This document shows, piece after piece, positions 15,814 to 23,332 of a stretch of DNA of 34,279 nt. The notes beneath the pieces are model-generated. The model saw only the letters and a list, made by a program, of their open reading frames with translations, searched no databases and was not told the DNA's origin. The position numbers and the translations under genes are program-made. Positions within the stretch are counted from its first letter, which is position 1. Each line of letters starts with the position of its first letter. Source of the stretch: Novosphingobium sp. (lineage in GTDB: Bacteria; Pseudomonadota; Alphaproteobacteria; Sphingomonadales; Sphingomonadaceae); the NCBI GenBank assembly GCA_025356575.1, contig JANXSP010000169.1, positions 1 through 34,279 of the forward strand, read 5' to 3'.

Positions 15814-16479
15814 CTACCGCGTGCGCGGGGTTGGCGGCTTGTTCGGTGCGGGCGTCTTCGGCTTGAACGCGCACAGCTCCGCGACCGGGCAGCGCCAGCA
15901 CTCGGGGGTGCGCGCCTTGCAGGTGTAGCGACCGTGGAGGATCAGCCAGTGGTGCGCGCCGTGGCGGAACGGCTCGGGCACTTTTTTCTCGAGCCCTGCC
16001 TCGACCGCATCGGGGGTCTTGCCGCGCGCCAGTCCGGTCCGGTTGCAGACCCGGAAGACGTGGGTGTCGACCGCGAAGGTAACCTCGCCCCAGGCGTTGC
16101 TCATCACGACATTGGCGGTCTTGCGGCCGACCCCGGGCAGCGCGGTCAGCGCCTCGCGCCCGCGGGGGACTTCGCCGCCATGATCGCGGATCAGGATTTC
16201 GCTCAACGCGACAACGTTCTTGGCCTTGGTGTTCAGCAGTCCGATCGTGCGGATGTGGTGGCGCAGGGCATTGACGCCGAGCGCGACCATCTGCGCCGGC
16301 GTGGTCACCTCGGCAAACAGTGCGCGGGTCGCCTTGTTGACCCCGACGTCGGTCGACTGCGCGGAAAGCACCACCGCGACCAGCAGCTGAAAGGTATTGG
16401 CGTATTCGAGCTCGGTGACCGGGTCGGGATTGTCCTCGGCCAGCCGGCGGAAGAATTCGAAGGTCTGCGCCCGGTTCAC
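15814..16479 (-). CDS. nth: Endonuclease III (DNA glycosylase/AP lyase)
   Basis: Nth removes oxidised pyrimidines and cleaves the resulting abasic site in base-excision repair. The 221-residue protein has the helix-hairpin-helix motif LPGVGRKTANVV with the catalytic Lys120, and the catalytic Asp138 in VDTHVFRV. A C-terminal iron-sulfur loop with C-x6-C-x2-C-x5-C spacing (CKARTPECWRCPVAELC) is present. A proline/lysine-rich tail follows the cluster. The start codon is GTG at 16479, which overlaps the TGA of the SnoaL-like gene by 4 nt (GTGA), so it is probably translated by coupling at the end of the dapB operon. Confidence 0.96.
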   Translation of the reverse strand: MNRAQTFEFFRRLAEDNPDPVTELEYANTFQLLVAVVLSAQSTDVGVNKATRALFAEVTTPAQMVALGVNALRHHIRTIGLLNTKAKNVVALSEILIRDHGGEVPRGREALTALPGVGRKTANVVMSNAWGEVTFAVDTHVFRVCNRTGLARGKTPDAVEAGLEKKVPEPFRHGAHHWLILHGRYTCKARTPECWRCPVAELCAFKPKTPAPNKPPTPRTR

Positions 16480-16880
16480 GCCTTCCCGGTGACCTGTGCG
16501 ACGTGGAGTGTATTGGCATACTGCTGGAAGCGAACGGCCTTCCCGCCCTCCATGCGCCAGACATGGGTGAACTGGGTGTGCTGGGCCTTGCCCGTCGCCT
16601 TGTAGGTGCCGCCGTAATGACCCAGCGCGACGACCGTGTCGCCGGCGTCGAGGATTTCATCGGGCACCGCTGCAAACCCGTCCCACTCGCTTCCGCAGCG
16701 CGCGAATACGCCTTCGGCGATCGCTTGCGGGCCGACGTAGGGGTTGCCATCGGCGTAGGGAAAATCGTCGGCCTCGTTCCAGACCATCGCCGGGCTCATC
16801 AGGCCAAGCACGCCGGGGACATCGCCCACGGCAAAGGCATCGTAAAGCTGGCGGATAATGGCAGTGTTTTCGGCAGACAT
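16476..16880 (-). CDS. SnoaL-like/NTF2-fold protein
   Basis: The 134-residue product has the pattern of a SnoaL-like polyketide-cyclase-fold protein: an N-terminal helix (NTAIIRQLYDAFAVGDVPGVLGLM) followed by beta strands (MVWNEAD, VVALGHYGGTYKATGK, FTHVWRMEGGKAVRFQQY). The fold serves as a small-molecule pocket in many unrelated enzymes, so no reaction can be named. ATG 16880 is favoured over an upstream TTG because GAGAGGAA lies 5-12 nt before it. It sits between dapB (20 bp upstream) and nth (4-nt overlap), apparently in one transcript, although no functional link is known. Confidence 0.82.
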   Translation of the reverse strand: MSAENTAIIRQLYDAFAVGDVPGVLGLMSPAMVWNEADDFPYADGNPYVGPQAIAEGVFARCGSEWDGFAAVPDEILDAGDTVVALGHYGGTYKATGKAQHTQFTHVWRMEGGKAVRFQQYANTLHVAQVTGKA

Positions 16881-16900
16881 GGTTGTTCCTCTCGCGTCGC

Positions 16901-17644
16901 TCAATCGAGCCCTAAAACTTGCGCCATGGTGTAGCGCCCCGGCGCCTGCGCGGTGAGCCAGTCGGCCGCGCGGACCGCGCCGCGGGCGAAGACCATGCGG
17001 TTTTCGGCGACGTGGCCCAGCACGATGCGCTCGTCGTCGCCCGCCAGGATTACGCTGTGCTCGCCCGCGACGGTCCCGCCGCGCAGGCTGGCGAAGCCGA
17101 TCGCGCCGCGCACGCGCGCGCCCGTGATCCCGCCGCCTTGATGTCCGCGGCCGCGCTCGCTGGCCTCGTTCAGGCGCACTTCGCGCGCGTCGGCCGCCGC
17201 CGCGCCGAGCATCAGCGCGGTGCCCGAAGGCGCATCGACTTTGCGCCGGTGGTGCAGCTCGACGATCTCGACGTCCCAGTCGGGCCCGAGCCGCAGCGCG
17301 GCCTCGTGGACCAGGTGGACCAACAGGTTGACCCCGAGCGAGGTATTGCCCGTCTGCAGAACCGGGACGATGTTCGCCGCGTGATCGCAGAGCCAGAGGT
17401 GCCGTTCCGCCAGCCCGGTGGTACCGACCACGATCGGAATGCCCGCGCCGACCGCCGCATCGAGATTGGCCTCGAGCGCATCGGGGTGCGAGAAATCGAC
17501 GAGCACGTCGGACACCGCCGCCAGCGCTGCCAGATCATCGCCCTTATCGGCCCCTCCGGCATGAACCTCTCCCGCATCCGCGATCGCTGCGACCAGCGCC
17601 GCGCCCATTGCGCCCTTGCTGCCGATGATCCCGATGCGTGCCAC
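16901..17644 (-). CDS. dapB: 4-hydroxy-tetrahydrodipicolinate reductase
   Basis: DapB uses NAD(P)H in the lysine/DAP pathway to make tetrahydrodipicolinate. The N-terminal Rossmann fold starts IGIIGSKGAMG. The catalytic signature is VELHHRRKVDAPSGTAL near residues 147-163, with the histidine pair, Lys and SGT motif of the family. At 247 residues it is within the usual range. The GTG at 17644 is preferred over ATG 17650 because AGGG lies 6 nt upstream of it and the N-terminus then matches family practice (MARIGI). The ATG is directly abutted by the same AGGG. Its upstream region is occupied by a REPIN-like element at 17669-17761, so the promoter must lie within or beyond that repeat. Confidence 0.95.
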   Translation of the reverse strand: MARIGIIGSKGAMGAALVAAIADAGEVHAGGADKGDDLAALAAVSDVLVDFSHPDALEANLDAAVGAGIPIVVGTTGLAERHLWLCDHAANIVPVLQTGNTSLGVNLLVHLVHEAALRLGPDWDVEIVELHHRRKVDAPSGTALMLGAAAADAREVRLNEASERGRGHQGGGITGARVRGAIGFASLRGGTVAGEHSVILAGDDERIVLGHVAENRMVFARGAVRAADWLTAQAPGRYTMAQVLGLD

Positions 17645-17668
17645 GCCCATCCCTAACAAAATTCGTTA

Positions 17669-17761
17669 TGCTGAACTTGTTTCAGCATCCATCGTGCTCC
17701 AATCGGAACGGCGTGCGCCCGCTTTTCTTGGGGCACGATGGACCCTGAAACAAGTTCAGGG
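17669..17761. repeat. REPIN-like nested inverted repeat between dapB and the sirtuin gene
   Basis: Two 32-nt arms (17669-17700 and 17730-17761) are inverted copies of each other with a few differences, separated by a 29-nt spacer. Each arm also contains its own palindrome: TGCTGAA-CTTGT-TTCAGCA on the left and CCCTGAA-ACAAG-TTCAGGG on the right, each a 7-bp stem with a 5-nt loop. The arms differ mainly at the stem bases, and those differences are paired within each arm. Confidence 0.85.
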
Positions 17762-17789
17762 TGACGGCAAGTAGGCGCGACGACGAACG

Positions 17790-18518
17790 ATGGCTCAGGT
17801 CCGCAACATCGTCATTCTCACCGGCGCGGGGGTCAGCGCGGAGAGCGGGATCGATACCTTTCGCGCCGGGGCCAACGGCGGGCCGAGCCTGTGGGAACAG
17901 CACCGGGTGGACGATGTCGCGACCCCCGAGGGCTTCGCCCGCGATCCCGATCTGGTCCTGCGTTTCTACGACATGCGCCGCGCCGCGATCCAGACCAAGG
18001 CGCCTAATGCGGCGCACGAGGCGCTGGCGCGGCTCGATGCGGAGTGGCCCAAAGACGCAAACCATGAACTGCTGATCGTCACCCAGAACGTCGACGATCT
18101 GCACGAACGCGCGGGAGCGAAGCGCGTGCTCCACATGCACGGCGAGCATCTCAACGCGTGGTGCACTGCCTGCGATGCACGCAGCCGGTGGACCGGGCCG
18201 CTGATCGAGCGTCCACCGTGCCCCCGCTGCGGCGAACGCGCGCTGCGCCCCGATGTCGTTTGGTTCGGGGAGATGCCCTACGAAATGGACCGCATCTACG
18301 AAGCATTGCGCGGGGCCGACCTGTTCGTCTCGATCGGCACTTCGGGCGCGGTTTATCCTGCCGCCGGATTGGTCCGCAACGCGCGCGACCTGGGCATCGC
18401 CACGCTCGAACTCAACCTCGAGCGCAGCCAGGGCTCGGCCTGGTTTGGCGAGACGCGGCTCGGCCCGGCGAGCGTGCTGGTCCCGGCGTGGGTGGACGAA
18501 GTGCTAGCCGCTCTGTGA
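17790..18518 (+). CDS. cobB: NAD-dependent protein deacylase (sirtuin, CobB-like)
   Basis: This sirtuin (242 residues) removes acyl groups from lysines using NAD. Visible motifs are TGAGVSAESGIDTFR (residues 11-25, NAD site), TQNVDDLHERAG (98-109) and the catalytic His117 in MHGE. Four zinc cysteines are at 125, 128, 144 and 147, followed by GTSGAVYPAA. The Tyr60-x2-Arg63 pair in RFYDMRR is the feature of class III sirtuins that prefer succinyl/malonyl-lysine, so desuccinylase activity is plausible. ATG 17790 begins just before the NAD motif. Its last 15 nt overlap the end of the convergent ThiF gene. The REPIN-like element lies about 28 bp upstream. Confidence 0.94.
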   Translation: MAQVRNIVILTGAGVSAESGIDTFRAGANGGPSLWEQHRVDDVATPEGFARDPDLVLRFYDMRRAAIQTKAPNAAHEALARLDAEWPKDANHELLIVTQNVDDLHERAGAKRVLHMHGEHLNAWCTACDARSRWTGPLIERPPCPRCGERALRPDVVWFGEMPYEMDRIYEALRGADLFVSIGTSGAVYPAAGLVRNARDLGIATLELNLERSQGSAWFGETRLGPASVLVPAWVDEVLAAL

Positions 18519-19277
18519 ACATCCTCGGCATTCGGGATCCTTGGCCACGGTGAAGCTGCGCAAGCCCGGGACCAGCCCCTCGAGCAGGTGCAACCGCCCC
18601 CACTGGGGATCGCCGAGCGCGGCGCGGCCTTCGAGCAGCACGCGGATTGCGGACAGCGCGGCAAGGCTCCCGGTCATGCCCGCCATCGCGCCGAGCATGC
18701 CGTCGGCGGCACAATTGTCGCAGTCCTCTGCATCGAATGCGTCGCCGACGTAGCAGCGGTAGCAGGCGCGGCCCGGCAGATGCCCGGCGAAGTTGCCGAC
18801 CTGGCCCTGGAACCGCCCGACCGCGGCGCTGGTCAGCGGGACACCCAGCCCGACGCAGGCGTCCGATACCGCGAGCCGGGTGGCAAAGTTGTCGCAGCCA
18901 TCCACAACGACGTCGGCGCCGGCGAGCAGCACGGCGGCGTTGTCCGCGCCGATCCGCGCGCCGACGCTGCGCACCTCGAGCGCCGGGTCGAAGGCGGAGA
19001 CCCACGCAGCAGCGGCAACGGCCTTGCGCCGGCCGATGTCGGCGGCAGCGAAGATCGTCTGGCGCTGGAGGTTGGAGAGCTCGACCACATCATCGTCGAT
19101 CAGGGTCAGGCGGCCCACTCCGGCGCCGGCCAAATATTGCAGCGCCGGCGACCCGATCCCGCCCACCCCGATCAGCGCGACGTGCCCCGCCGCCAGCGCA
19201 ACCTGCCCCGCGCCGCCCACTTCGGGCAGCACGATGTGGCGGGCAAAGCGTTCGAGCCGGTCGGGGGGGAGGGCCAC
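18504..19277 (-). CDS. ThiF/MoeB/HesA-family adenylyltransferase (E1-like)
   Basis: This 257-residue E1-like enzyme activates the C-terminus of a ubiquitin-like sulfur carrier (ThiS or MoaD type) by adenylation. It contains the nucleotide-binding loop IGVGGIGSPALQYLA near residue 35, DDDVVELSNLQRQ near 61-73, the DGCDNFATR motif near residue 127, and two zinc-binding CxxC pairs (CYRC and, at the extreme C-terminus, CRGC). There is no rhodanese domain, so it matches MoeB/ThiF rather than MOCS3-type fusions. No thiS or moaD is nearby, so its partner cannot be assigned. The start is GTG. It is the last gene of the minus-strand dnaA-led run and ends inside the sirtuin gene. Confidence 0.9.
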   Translation of the reverse strand: MALPPDRLERFARHIVLPEVGGAGQVALAAGHVALIGVGGIGSPALQYLAGAGVGRLTLIDDDVVELSNLQRQTIFAAADIGRRKAVAAAAWVSAFDPALEVRSVGARIGADNAAVLLAGADVVVDGCDNFATRLAVSDACVGLGVPLTSAAVGRFQGQVGNFAGHLPGRACYRCYVGDAFDAEDCDNCAADGMLGAMAGMTGSLAALSAIRVLLEGRAALGDPQWGRLHLLEGLVPGLRSFTVAKDPECRGCSQSG

Positions 19278-19287
19278 CGCGCGCGCC

Positions 19288-19722
19288 TCAGGCCAGCGCG
19301 ACCAGCACCGCGCCCGCGGCGATCATCGCGATGCCCAGCCACCCGCGCAACGACAGCGTTTCGCCCAGGACCAGCGCCGCGATCACCGCCACGAACACCA
19401 CGCTGAGCTTGTCGATCGGCGCAACGCGCGAAGCGTCGCCAAGCTTGAGCGCGCGAAAATAACACAGCCACGATGCCCCCGTCGCCAGACCCGAGAGCCC
19501 AAGGAAAAGCCATGTCCGGCCGCCGATCTGGCCGATCCCCGCGAATTTGCCCGCCGCCGCCAGAATCAGCGCCAGGACGAAGCCGATGACGATCGTGCGG
19601 ATGAACGTCGCCAGATCCGAATCGACCCCGTCGACGCCGATCTTGGCGAATATCGCGGTGAGCGCGGCGAACGCTGCCGAAAGCAGTGCCCAGAACAGCC
19701 AGGTGGGGACCGCCGTCGTCAC
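19288..19722 (-). CDS. EamA/DMT-family transporter, half-size
   Basis: The 144-residue protein consists of a single EamA domain (drug/metabolite transporter superfamily) with about five transmembrane helices. The N-terminal helix begins TWLFWALLSAAFAALTAIFAKIGV, and the C-terminal part has APIDKLSVVFVAVIAALVLGET, the usual EamA motif around the last two helices. Most EamA transporters have two such domains in about 300 residues. A single-domain form probably works as a dimer, as small multidrug resistance proteins do. The substrate is unknown. The start is GTG, overlapping the TGA of the preceding gene by 4 nt, and the ThiF gene follows after 10 bp. Confidence 0.85.
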   Translation of the reverse strand: MTTAVPTWLFWALLSAAFAALTAIFAKIGVDGVDSDLATFIRTIVIGFVLALILAAAGKFAGIGQIGGRTWLFLGLSGLATGASWLCYFRALKLGDASRVAPIDKLSVVFVAVIAALVLGETLSLRGWLGIAMIAAGAVLVALA

Positions 19723-20051
19723 GCCAGACGCTCAAGCCAGGCCCTGGCCTGCTTTGGCTCGCCGGGTGCCTGGGCCGAGACCGGGCCGCGCGCCGATTCG
19801 AATTCGCGGTGGAGTTCGAACGGGTCGAGGCCGAGCGCCGCGCGCAGTTCGGCGATCTCCGCGCCGATTTCGCGCAGCGCGATCACCGCGGGCGGCGCAG
19901 GGCGCTTTGGCCCGGAGTGTTCCTTATGTCCGAACAGGCCCGGCTTGCCGCTCGCGGTGTGCTCGAGCGCGGCAATCAGCGCGCCGCGGTAGGTGTTCTC
20001 GAGCTCGCCGCGGCGCTCGTCCATCCGGGCAAGGCGGTCTGCCCGCGCCAT
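19719..20051 (-). CDS. Small conserved-looking hypothetical protein downstream of dnaA
   Basis: I do not recognise this 110-residue protein. It begins with a charged, helical stretch (MARADRLARMDERRGELENTYRGALIAALEHTASGKPGLFGH) and ends with an acidic/alanine-rich helix (ALREIGAEIAELRAALGLDPFELHREFE). There is no signal peptide or membrane segment. It starts 15 bp after dnaA and overlaps the EamA gene by GTGA, so it is very likely a real gene in that operon. A cytoplasmic, perhaps coiled-coil, role fits the composition. Confidence 0.7.
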   Translation of the reverse strand: MARADRLARMDERRGELENTYRGALIAALEHTASGKPGLFGHKEHSGPKRPAPPAVIALREIGAEIAELRAALGLDPFELHREFESARGPVSAQAPGEPKQARAWLERLA

Positions 20052-20066
20052 GCGCCGCCCGCGCCC

Positions 20067-21500
20067 TCAGCTTTCCAGCTGGCGCAGCAGGCTGCGGACG
20101 TCGCCGTCCATGTCGGCGTCGCGGGTGCGCAGGTCTTCGATCAGGCGGACGGCGTGGATCACGGTCGAATGATCGCGCCCGCCGAACTTGCGCCCGATCT
20201 CGGGATAGCTGCGCGGGGTGAGGACCTTGGCGAGATACATCGCGACCTGGCGCGGACGCACGACTGCGCGGGCGCGGCGCTTTGACGACATTTCGGTCCG
20301 ATCGACCCGGTAGAACTGGCAGACGGTGCGCTGGATTTCGTCGATCGTGATCCGCCGGCGGTTGGCCGAAAGGATATCGGTAAGCTGTTCCTCGGCGAGC
20401 TGGAGCGAAACAGCCTGGCCGGTGAGCTGGGCATAAGCGATCAGCTTGTTGAGCCCGCCGACCAGCTCGCGGACGTTGCGGTTGATCGTGCGGGCGAGGA
20501 ACTCGATCACGTCCGACGGCACCGCGGTGGGCGAGAACCGCGCGAGGCGGTGTTCGAGAATCTGGCGGCGCAGCTCGATATCGGCGGGCGAAATGTCCGC
20601 GACCAGCCCCATGCTGAGCCGCGAGAGCAGGCGCTGTTCGACCCCGTCCAGGGCCTGCGGCGCGCGATCGGCGGCGAACACCAGGCGCTTGCCCTCGGCC
20701 AGCAGCGCATCGATCGTGTACAGCAGCTCTTCCTGCGCGCTCGCCTTGCCGATGATGAACTGAATGTCGTCGACCAGCAGCAGATCGAACCCGCGGAGCC
20801 GCGATTTGAACTCGATCATCTGGTTCTGGCGCAGCGCCTGGACGAATTCGACCATGAAACGCTCGGCCGAGCAGTAGAAAATGCGGCTTCGCGGGTGCGC
20901 GGCGAGGAACGAGTGGCCGATCGCGTGGAGCAGGTGGGTCTTGCCCTGGCCGGTTGCAGCCTTGAGGTAGAGCGGGGAAAACTGCGGCGCCTCGATTGCG
21001 GCCATGCGCTGTGCGGCGTTGGCGGCGAGCACGTTGCCCGCACCGGTGACGAAGCTGGTGAACGTCAGCGACGGATCGAGCCCGATCGAGCCCATGCCGA
21101 GCTCGCTCATCCCGATCGCACCGACCCCGAGCGGACCGTCCAGCGAGGAATCGCCGTCGTTCCCGCCCAGCGCGTGGCCGGACCCGTTCGCCGGGTTGCC
21201 GCGCCCGCGGGGATCGCCATTGAGGCGCAGTTCGGGCATCTGGCGGCGCCCGGGATGGACCGCGATGCGCACATGACGCACGTCCTGCTTGGCGATCTTC
21301 CACGCCAGCGACAGCCGGTCGGCAAAACGATCGGCAACCCAGTTGGCGGAAAATTCGGTGGGCAGATACAGATCGAGCGTGCCGGTTTCCTTGCAGAAAC
21401 TGCCGAGCTGGATCGGGCGGATCCACTGGCCGTGGAGCTGCTGCCCGAGATCCTTGCGAAGCCCCTGACTGATGTCCGACCAATCGGCGGCAAGATTCAT
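20067..21500 (-). CDS. dnaA: Chromosomal replication initiator protein DnaA
   Basis: DnaA binds the origin and opens it in the ATP form. The 477-residue protein has domain I at residues 1-80 (WSDISQGLRKDLG...WIRPIQL), a glycine-rich domain II linker at about 90-145, and the AAA+ domain with Walker A TGQGKT (183-188) and Walker B LLLVDD (240-245). Domain IV carries the DNA-binding signature DHSTVIHA near 443-450. The ATG at 21500 has AGGAAG a few bases upstream and opens directly on domain I; GTG 21578 is an alternative that would add 26 residues. The gene leads a minus-strand series with the unknown 110-residue gene, EamA and ThiF. A 562-bp gene-free stretch precedes it. Confidence 0.97.
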   Translation of the reverse strand: MNLAADWSDISQGLRKDLGQQLHGQWIRPIQLGSFCKETGTLDLYLPTEFSANWVADRFADRLSLAWKIAKQDVRHVRIAVHPGRRQMPELRLNGDPRGRGNPANGSGHALGGNDGDSSLDGPLGVGAIGMSELGMGSIGLDPSLTFTSFVTGAGNVLAANAAQRMAAIEAPQFSPLYLKAATGQGKTHLLHAIGHSFLAAHPRSRIFYCSAERFMVEFVQALRQNQMIEFKSRLRGFDLLLVDDIQFIIGKASAQEELLYTIDALLAEGKRLVFAADRAPQALDGVEQRLLSRLSMGLVADISPADIELRRQILEHRLARFSPTAVPSDVIEFLARTINRNVRELVGGLNKLIAYAQLTGQAVSLQLAEEQLTDILSANRRRITIDEIQRTVCQFYRVDRTEMSSKRRARAVVRPRQVAMYLAKVLTPRSYPEIGRKFGGRDHSTVIHAVRLIEDLRTRDADMDGDVRSLLRQLES

Positions 21501-22062
21501 GGCTTCCTGATCTTCGAGCACTACCGCCACATCCGCCCTTCCAAGCTGCCGCTGCGCGCACGCACCGGCTATCCCCACTGGGCCGTAATCGGCTCCAGCC
21601 TCATGGTATCAAAGATCGATTTACCGCCCCCGTGCGAACCGCACGAAAATGCTCAGCTCGTAACCCCCCGGTGCGAGCGCCCCTTACGATCCTCATATGT
21701 GATGCCGGCAACCGAAGCGGCCGACTGCCCTTTCTATGAAGCACGCAGGAGCGAGGGCAAGGCGCGTGGTGTAAATTATTTGAAATATATCGCCTTGACT
21801 CTCCCGGACCGGTGCAAATCTCCCTAGTGCTGCGGGAATGCGCTGAATTCGTTGAAGTTTTGCATTCAAGCAAATGCGAATCGTATAGAAACCGTTGGTT
21901 GCTCGCGATTAACTATCCGCCCGCCGGACCAAACAAAAAGGCCGGCGGTTGCCCCGCCGGCCATGTTCGCTTTTCGTCCCCAAACAGTTCGGCAAAGCAA
22001 CTGGAAATTGCCTGGCCGAGGACGCGAATCGCTTGCGAATCGCGTACCGGTTCGCGCGCTGC
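21501..22062 (-). promoter_or_regulatory. dnaA upstream region with an AT-rich tract and clustered GANTC sites
   Basis: No gene is supported in this 562-bp gap between dnaA and rpsT. It holds the rpsT terminator (21931-21962) and a strikingly AT-rich tract at about 21766-21800 in an otherwise GC-rich window. It also has four GANTC motifs (21797-21801, 21878-21882, 22026-22030, 22037-22041), three of them inside the octamer GCGAATCG. A 6-bp hairpin with an AAC loop lies at 21631-21645. GANTC is the target of the cell-cycle methylase CcrM in alphaproteobacteria. No cluster of TTATCCACA-type DnaA boxes was seen. I could not assign a convincing -35/-10 pair. Confidence 0.5.
21931..21962 (-). terminator. 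Rho-independent terminator of rpsT
   Basis: On the minus strand a perfect 9-bp stem (GGCCGGCGG / CCGCCGGCC, with a 5-nt loop) is followed immediately by TTTTTGTTT. It lies about 100 nt after the rpsT stop. This is the best-formed intrinsic terminator in the window. Confidence 0.9.
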
Positions 22063-22326
22063 TTAGGAGAGCGCGGCGACCCGCTTGGTCAGGCGCGAGA
22101 TCTTGCGCGCGACGGTGTTCTTGTGAAGCACGCCCCGGGCGATGCCGCGCTGCATTTCGGGCTGCGCGGCGGCCAGTGCGGTCGCGGCGTCGGCCTTGTT
22201 GCCGCCTTCGAGCGCGGCTTCGACTTTCTTGACGAACCCGCGGATGCGGCTGACGCGCGCGGTGTTGATCGTCGCGCGCTTGTCATTGCGACGGATGCGC
22301 TTCTTGGCTTGCGGCGTATTGGCCAT
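22063..22326 (-). CDS. rpsT: 30S ribosomal protein S20
   Basis: This small basic ribosomal protein (87 residues) binds 16S rRNA early in 30S assembly. The sequence [17 protein letters not shown] and the later [19 protein letters not shown] are characteristic of S20. AGAGGAC lies 4 nt before ATG 22326 as a strong ribosome binding site. It has its own terminator downstream and stands between dnaA and mutM, the usual alphaproteobacterial order. Confidence 0.97.
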   Translation of the reverse strand: MANTPQAKKRIRRNDKRATINTARVSRIRGFVKKVEAALEGGNKADAATALAAAQPEMQRGIARGVLHKNTVARKISRLTKRVAALS

Positions 22327-22415
22327 GTCTGTCCTCTGTCGGGCCGCCTGAACCGGGGGCCGGAATGCTTGCTAAAATGAATGACAGGCGAGGGGTGACC
22401 CGCCGGAAAGCGCGG

Positions 22416-22444
22416 CCCTTAACCGCGAGGGGGTAAAAGGTCAA
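22416..22444 (-). promoter_or_regulatory. Possible promoter of rpsT
   Basis: On the minus strand TTGACC (22439-22444) is followed, with an exact 17-bp spacer, by TAAGGG (22416-22421). The -35 is good and the -10 poor, and the implied leader would be about 80 nt. It lies just after the mutM stop, in the only gap available for an rpsT promoter. Confidence 0.3.
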
Positions 22445-22465
22445 CCGCGCGAAGCCGGGGGCGGG

Positions 22466-23278
22466 CTACTTCTGGCATTTGGGGCAGTACCAGGTGCTGC
22501 GCCCGCCCTGGACGATCCGCTTGACCGTCCCGCCGCACCGGCACGGCTCGCCTTCGCGCCCATAGACGTCGAAATGCTTGGAGAAGTAGCCGAGCTGCCC
22601 GCTGGGCTGGGCATAATCGCGCAACGACGACCCCCCCGCGGCGATCGCTTCCTCGAGCACCGCGCGGATTGCCGGAACCAGACGTCCCAGCGCGGCGAGC
22701 GTAACTTTGCCTGCCGCCTTGCGCGGATCGATCCGTGCCCGGAACAGTGCCTCGCAGACATAGATGTTGCCGAGCCCCGCGACGATCCGCTGGTCGAGCA
22801 GGAGCAGCTTGACCGCGGCGATGCGCCCCGCAAACGCGGCCTTGAGGCGGGGCGCGGTCAGCCCGGGGCCGAGCGGCTCGGGCCCGAGCGCGGCGAACGG
22901 CGGCCACGCGTCCAGCGCATCGGTGGCGACCAGATCGACCGAGCCGAACCGCCGCGGATCGCACAGCGCAAACACGCCGCCCGCGTCGGTTTCGAGCACC
23001 AGGTGATCGTGCTTGCCGATTTCTTCGGGCGCGATCCGCCAGCGCCCCGACATGCCGAGGTGGAAGATCATCGTCTGCGCGCGATCGGTGTGGATCAGTC
23101 CGTATTTGGCGCGGCGGCCCATGCCGGTGACCGTCGCCCCGGTCATCACCTGGACAAGGTCGGGGGGAAAGGCGCGGCGCAAGTCCGCGCGATTGACCGA
23201 GACCCGCTTCAAACGCTGCCCGTCGAGGTACATCGCCAGCCCGCGCACGGTGGTCTCGACTTCGGGAAGCTCGGGCAT
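22466..23278 (-). CDS. mutM: Formamidopyrimidine-DNA glycosylase (Fpg)
   Basis: MutM excises 8-oxoguanine and other oxidised purines. The N-terminus MPELPEVET carries the catalytic Pro2 (exposed after Met removal) and Glu3. The H2TH region is seen in LLLDQRIVAGLGNIYVCEALF near residues 158-178. The C-terminal zinc finger is CRCGG...WYCPKCQ with the arginine of QGGRSTW that contacts DNA. At 270 residues it is full length. It is divergent from ubiE, with 54 bp between starts. Confidence 0.97.
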   Translation of the reverse strand: MPELPEVETTVRGLAMYLDGQRLKRVSVNRADLRRAFPPDLVQVMTGATVTGMGRRAKYGLIHTDRAQTMIFHLGMSGRWRIAPEEIGKHDHLVLETDAGGVFALCDPRRFGSVDLVATDALDAWPPFAALGPEPLGPGLTAPRLKAAFAGRIAAVKLLLLDQRIVAGLGNIYVCEALFRARIDPRKAAGKVTLAALGRLVPAIRAVLEEAIAAGGSSLRDYAQPSGQLGYFSKHFDVYGREGEPCRCGGTVKRIVQGGRSTWYCPKCQK

Positions 23279-23332
23279 GGCGCGCTGCTAACAGCCTTTG
23301 CGGCTTCCACAAACACCTCTAAAGCCCGCGCG

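Noticed and set aside
21501..22062. Chromosomal origin next to dnaA
   Set aside because: Despite an AT-rich tract, no cluster of DnaA boxes was found (best: ctatcccca near 21570, two mismatches), and in alphaproteobacteria oriC is often far from dnaA.
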